DNA of 64,000 nucleotides, taken from positions 18,734,138 to 18,798,137 of the forward strand of contig RSEF01000031.1 in assembly GCA_003993805.1 (NCBI GenBank), given 5' to 3'. Positions 58,901-64,000 of this stretch are shown here, one piece after another. The translations under genes and the position numbers were made by a program. The stretch is from Himantopus leucocephalus (taxonomy: Eukaryota > Chordata > Aves > Charadriiformes > Recurvirostridae). Under the pieces are notes generated by a model, which had not been told where the DNA came from, ran no database searches, and saw only the letters and a program-made list of their open reading frames with translations. Within the stretch, counting starts at the first letter, position 1; every line of letters starts with the position of its first letter.

Positions 58901-61320
58901 ACCATCACCAAGGAGGTCCTGCCCTACCTGCCAATTTAACCCTTCTCCTAAAGAGCTGCTCAGGGGAAGGCCCATCACCAACCTCAGTAGAGCCATGGGA
59001 AGCAATGCATGGCCAGAGCACCCTCAGATGGTGGGACAAGCTGGCAGGGCTATCAGCAGCACAACAGCACTATCACCCACATAAAATGGGAGTAGAAAAG
59101 GAAGAGGGAAAAGGGAAAAGTTTCAATACATCTAGTTCAGACGATAATTAAAAAGTAGAAAATAGGATTAAAAATTATATTTTTAAAGATAAACAAAAAA
59201 AAATCATGGGAAGAGACGAAATATTTTCAATCACATGTCTCCAGAATGAGGTGTATATTAGACAGGTGGTTTTACTAAAGCCAGCTTTCTAAGCAGCATA
59301 CAGAGGATTCCATGGCATGTGTCTGAAATAAAAATCAGACGCAAACCAGGAGCACAGAGATGAAACCTGGCCAAACCTCCAGGGACATTAGCAAGTTCCG
59401 AAGTGCTCTTTCAAGTGAAGGATCATCATGCTTGCTTTATATACACCAATTAACCTCGTATGAAGAGTGGCACTGATGAAGCACAGTTATTCTAGTGTAA
59501 AACCAACATGAGATCAAACTGGGAGGAATAAATTATTTTTTACTGTAGCCTCTCACTTCCTATATGGGCTATACAGGTGAGAAGGCCAAACCCTTGACTA
59601 GATTAGCCCCACATGCTGGAGGCATACTGGAGTGTACAGGGGGCCAGAAAGGCAGTACAAAGAGCTTTTCTTCAGTGATATTTAATGGCTGAGGCTTTGG
59701 GGACAGGGAAGCACTGGGCATAATTTCATGTCACTTCCATGGGGTAATGATTGAGGTTGGTTCACAGGACCAGCTGGAGTTCAGCAGTGTGAAATGGGTG
59801 GGAGAAGGGTGTCAAGAGATGTAGAGGAGAGGGAAGAGGCTGCAACACTCACCAGCAGCTGTGTTAGGTACATAGGAGCCAGAAGTCGGTCAATCATTTA
59901 GATTAATCAGTTATTTCAGTGCTTGTGTTTATGGCATTAACCTCTATTACTATTACACATCTTTCTTCTTTCCTCTAAGTCTTCGAGTGTGCAGCAGTGC
60001 TGTAGGTTCCCCCATTAAAAAGCTAGTAAGCCATCAGGATCAGATGAAACTGCTGGCTGACAACACAGGGCACCACGCCGTCACATCTGAGCCAGCAGAG
60101 ACCCTGCCACAGCCCCCTGAGGGTACCTTCCCCCTCCATATTTTTTCCTTCTGCTTTTCAGCAGACCCTGAGATCACATGTTGCAGTATTTCCCTGGGAA
60201 CCACCCAGTCTATGAAGACTGACCAGATGAAGCTGACACCATGCGCATAGCAGAGTTAAGCACCAGGACCTGAATGCCTGGCCTTGGTGGGCAACCCAAC
60301 CCACTCACCTGGCAGAGCCAGCATAAGCAAGTAGCACCTCCAAACCTGGAAGCACCAGCAGAGTGAGATTTCTCCCCATTCACACTTCTCTCCCTTCTGT
60401 CAAAAGCAGGAGCGGGGACTGCAGTGTGTAGTGGTCATGGCAGCAGGACTGACACCTCCTTTCCCACTCCAAAAGACCAGCAGACAGACCACACTCTGCA
60501 CACAGCAGCCCTGTCTGAGGAAGGGACATTCACAGGTTCTAATTAAGCTACTTTGGGCACCACCTTGTTCCAATTTCAGCATGCTGTATTTTTCAATTTC
60601 CACTCTTTTTTTCACCTCTGTAAACCAACTAACTCATTTCCAAGGCAGGCATGGATTTTGAAGCATGCTTGCCACAGCAGATCAAATTGGTGTCTGTACT
60701 CAAAACCCCAAGCCGTGCTCCCTGTTTCTCATAGTGAAAGGAAAAGTCACACCATCACCTCTGAACCCCGTAAACCCAGTTAGTCCACCAAAAATCAACA
60801 TGGGGGAGCATCAAACAACACTATTTTTTTTTTCTAGTACCGGGACAATCCAGTAGCAGCCCATCGGGATGACACTGCACGAGAGGAGAGGACAGAGATG
60901 CCCACAAAGTAGATGGAGGGTCCTGCAGCAGCCACTGCCAAGCCCTGCAGCACTATGAGGAATGGCATTGGTTGGGTAAAACCCCTCTCTCCGCCCAGCT
61001 GGAGCCAGACGCAGGTTAGGCAGGGCACAGAAAGTTTAATAAAGGGACCCACATAGCCGCAGCAAGCTCACTCAGAAGCATATGGCTATGTTTTCCTTTT
61101 CAGCCATTTGATCAGCTGAAAAGCCTTTCTGTTCCCGGGGACGTTCCTGAATTCATTTGCAGCTCAAAGAGCAGACCCCGGTGTCAGAAGGCAGGGTAGG
61201 ACCCACCCCCTTCAGAGCCCTGGGTCCCGTGGGGGGCTGCAGGGGACACCGGGGTGGGAATGCACAGCTATCGCACGTGGGATGGCCCAGGGATGCGGGA
61301 GCTGCAGAGAGGCTGGAGGA
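55986..61320. other. non-coding single-copy DNA
   Basis: No supported gene. Open frames are under 105 codons with no known domain. A 60-bp stretch at 56936-56995 looks like a widespread amniote repeat motif (see findings). GC content rises from about 61100. Otherwise nothing recognised. Confidence 0.5.
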
Positions 61321-61750
61321 AAGGCAGCTGCAGGCAGGGCCATCAGCAGAGGCTAATTTTACAAATTGAAACAACAATAATGGTATAGGCGTGACAAGCC
61401 TCGTCGCAGCTGGTTTGGGATTCAGCCAGTTTTATGTTGTTTTGATTAGCCTGACGTTCGGCTGGTGGGATGCTTGTATGGGCACACGTGTGGGCGGGAG
61501 GATAAACACAGCTGAGCAAATCTGGTCCGTCATCTCGCTTCTGCACAAGCAAATGGGCTTATCCTTGGCTCGGATGAGAGCTGTAGCCATCCTCCCTCCC
61601 ACATCCAAAAAGGTGCAGCTGTATTTAATGGCAATGTATCACAGGAGCGTTTGTGGCAATTTTGCTATGTTTATTGCTATAGACAAAGTGCAAATGCTTT
61701 TAATGCTGTGTCAAGCTGGTGAAACTCAGGCAGCTGTGAAGAAGAAGAAA
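61321..61750. promoter_or_regulatory. candidate conserved enhancer, E-box rich
   Basis: The block has five CAGCTG E-boxes (61325, 61407, 61509, 61616, 61731), one CACGTG (61485), a SOX-type AACAAT (61373) and an OTX/PITX-type GATTA (61444). It keeps several CpGs in a CpG-poor region and has no simple repeat or transposon. These features fit a conserved tissue enhancer bound by bHLH factors. Conservation itself cannot be seen from one sequence, so this is inference from motif density and composition. A 136-codon frame without an ATG start (61391-61801, plus) is open through it; its lysine-rich end argues against a real protein, but a coding exon is not ruled out. Confidence 0.35.
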
Positions 61751-62481
61751 AAGGTACCAAATAACTCAGGGAGAAAGAAGGGAAAAGGAACAACATCCTG
61801 ACAGAGAAAATATGACAGTTTAAATAGGATTCTTCCCAGTCAGGCCAAGATACCCCTCCAGAAAGCCAACTTGCAACCAGCTCTTTACTGCAGAAGCTAG
61901 ACAGACTTCATTCAAAGCCCGTGTTTTTGTTCCTATGGTATGTTAATGGCAACTGGTTGTAAACACAAACTGTGTCTGAAAGAAGAGCTGGCTCTAGGGG
62001 ACTGGGGAAGGGAGAAAGAGGGAAAATATTAAGCCATTAGAAGGGGGTAAAGCAAATGTATGAATGGGCTGAGAAAGAAAAAACACCATCGGTCTCCCAG
62101 GGTAAATTTTTTTGGGGTTCTTCAGCATCTTCACATACACCTTATACCCAGTATCCCTGACCCTATTTTAAATGGATAGTTTGACTTTCTCCAATTCCGT
62201 AATCTTTTAAAAAAAGACAACATATCTTTCGTGTAACTCATATAGAAAGATAATAGAAGATTTTCTCTTGAACTGACAGCAACATAAACTCTGTCCTCCA
62301 TCTTCCCCTATAGCTTCTGAGAATTGGAGTTGTTTTCATGATGAATGGCAAAATAAATTATAGCAGCCACAAGCCTCTCCAGGGCTTAATAAATGAGCAC
62401 AGATGGCTGAAAAAGCACAGCCAAGACTTTGTGCCTCACAGTGCATCCAAGGTTGTAAACTCAGGCCTACAGTTTGCTAAT

Positions 62482-62492
62482 CCCCCCCCCCC
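62482..62492 (+). repeat. poly-C tract
   Basis: Eleven C residues. Confidence 0.9.
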
Positions 62493-62644
62493 AACACCTC
62501 AGTGCCCTGTGAAATCTTTATTTCCACTGAATTACTCTTTAGAGCACCCAATAAGTCAGAGGTGCTGAGGCGTGGTAACCCCCAGATGACCACTACCCCC
62601 TCTGCCAGAGGTTCCTCCTCCTCTCCAGTTTCTGCCATCCAAGG

Positions 62645-62660
62645 TGGGGGCGGGGTGGGG
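62645..62660 (+). repeat. G-rich tract, possible G-quadruplex
   Basis: G runs of 5, 4 and 4 are followed closely by GG pairs; a two- or three-tier quadruplex is possible. Confidence 0.55.
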
Positions 62661-62779
62661 TGGTGGTGTAAATATCCCCTAACTCACCTTGTATCTGCCA
62701 AGGGACTTCAAATCACGTCAGCTACCTAGATTAATTTGATGGACATGTAACAACTCCACCAAGAGAGAGTCAGCAAGCC

Positions 62780-63340
62780 TTTCACCAGCACAACCGTTTT
62801 AAGAATATTCATCAATCTATTTGCATCTATTAACACTCAGAGTTTGATGCGAAAGACTACTTTATCTCCAGTTCTCCTATCTGTCCCCCTGCCAGCAATA
62901 TCCTCATTAATTAGAATGCAATGAGGATAACGTACTTAAGCAATAGGAAAGCAGGAGGTGGAAAGCCGAGATGCTTTGTGCCCATCTGTCCGTTGGAAGT
63001 GAACCAAGGATTTCAAAAATAAGCATAAAACAAGGGATATAGATATTCAAAAGGAAGATGAAAATGGCTTGCCTGACACTGCTTGCCTCAAGCTTCCCTG
63101 AATAAGAATAATCCCCCATATTCATGCAAACAGGAGGTGAGTGGAGCCTATTGATATGAATTTACTTAAGCAAAGGGTGCAATATACCCAATATAATTTA
63201 TCTTGCCTTTTGAATCTGCTGTGCTGCATAAGGTATGTGCTACATACCACCATGTAAATAATGGACTTTTTTAACCTATTTATTATTGGACATTTGGTAG
63301 AAGTAACTAGTTAAATAAATTATTAGCTATATATTGTTCA
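62780..63340. promoter_or_regulatory. candidate conserved regulatory block, homeodomain/POU sites
   Basis: AT-rich but not simple sequence. It contains a perfect octamer ATTTGCAT (62819-62826), a second octamer-type ATGCAAAC (63124-63131), ATTAATTA (62906-62913) inside a short inverted repeat CCTCATT/AATGAGG (62902-62908, 62920-62926), and further TAAT cores. No transposon is recognised. This pattern is common in enhancers of developmental genes. It is inference from motifs alone. Confidence 0.28.
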
Positions 63341-63830
63341 GACATCTGGAAAAGAGCTAGTAATGAAAAAACCCACTTTCGATCTATTTTTTTAAATAAA
63401 ATATACCCAAACTCTCTGAAGAGGACATAATTTGTCATTCAACCAGCACCAAAAATAGGTGCTGATCCATCAACAACATAGTTTGTATGTCATACCTTGC
63501 AGAGAATAGTCTTCAAAGTTAACTAAAATTTATAAACTGTACACAACAACAAATAACTGTTTTATGCGTAGAAAGACTGTTAGAATTGTTTGAATTCATT
63601 ATAACATGCCTCAGTCTTAATCCTGATAATGCAGCAATGGAAAGCCTTCTGTTTGTCACATAAGAAGCCTTTTCTGCATGGAGTGGGATTTCCCCTGTCT
63701 AACTTCAGTGCCACTTTTACTCCTCATTCTGAGGCAGGGGAAGCATCAGGGTCAGAGCATGGCTCCTTGTGGGCTATGGGTCTGACCAGCAAAATATGGA
63801 ACTGAAAACATCTTTCAATCCTCTCCCGCA

Positions 63831-64000
63831 TCATAGAATCATAGAATCACAGAATAGTTTGGGTCGGAAAGGAACTTTAAAGGTCATCTAGTATCATCCC
63901 CCCTGCAATGAGCAGGAACATCTTTAACTAGACCAGGTTGCTTAGAGCCCTGTCCAGCCTGACCTTGCATGTTTCCAGGGATGGGGCATCTACCACCTCT
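63831..64000 (-). mobile_element. CR1 LINE 3' end, cut by window edge
   Basis: Minus-oriented CR1. The tail TCATAGAATCATAGAATCAC at 63831 is followed by complements of the CR1 3' UTR (GAACTTTAAAGGTCATCTAG, CCCCCCTGCAATGAGCAGG, GACCAGGTTGCTTAGAGCCC, TCCAGGGATGGGGCATCTAC). It resembles the 32076-32620 copy more than the 2985-3865 copy. The element continues past the window. Confidence 0.95.

Noticed and set aside
1..64000. Endogenous retrovirus, tRNA, rRNA, CRISPR array or prokaryote-type operon
   Set aside because: No LTR pairs, no gag/pol-type frames outside CR1, no cloverleaf or A/B-box arrangement and no regularly spaced repeats were seen on either strand.

Overview
The window looks like a stretch of a bird nuclear genome. 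The evidence is the mobile-element content. Every clear transposon is a CR1 (chicken repeat 1) LINE, most are 5'-truncated, and the younger ones end in the ATTCTATG-type 3' microsatellite typical of bird CR1. There are no L1, Alu-like or DNA-transposon open frames. The DNA is AT-rich, CpG-poor, and carries stops in all frames. No open frame outside CR1 has a protein I recognise. I see no bacterial or viral gene, tRNA, rRNA or CRISPR array. The window therefore reads as intergenic or intronic DNA.

Layout. (i) 1-3 kb is featureless, followed by a minus-strand CR1 at 2985-3865. (ii) 3.9-9.6 kb is single-copy DNA with a perfect hairpin. (iii) 10.2-11.2 kb holds a very old plus-strand CR1 copy. 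(iv) 14.8-16.7 kb holds two weak candidates for minus-strand coding exons, with a third near 9.5 kb. (v) 16.7-28.6 kb is single-copy DNA with simple repeats. (vi) 28.7-29.0 kb is another old CR1 piece, then a (CA)n tract. (vii) 32.1-32.6 kb is a younger CR1. (viii) 37.6-38.6 kb is a third old CR1, about 1 kb long. (ix) 41.7 kb has a MIR-like SINE trace. (x) 42.3-43.0 kb is a 100-N assembly gap with CR1 pieces on both sides, pointing into the gap. (xi) 43-53 kb is single-copy DNA with a 35-bp tandem duplication and a G-quadruplex-type tract. (xii) 53.2-56.0 kb holds two plus-strand CR1 copies; the second keeps endonuclease and reverse-transcriptase remnants. (xiii) 56-63.8 kb is single-copy DNA in which 61.3-61.8 and 62.8-63.3 kb look like conserved regulatory DNA. 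(xiv) The window ends inside another minus-strand CR1.

No set of genes can be shown to work together here. The reliable content is a layered CR1 record: old, strongly decayed copies related to the general amniote CR1 lineage, and younger bird-type copies. The best unexplained sequence is the E-box-rich block at 61.3-61.8 kb. The two codon-like blocks at 14857-15046 and 16501-16683 (minus) deserve a homology search but remain hypotheses.
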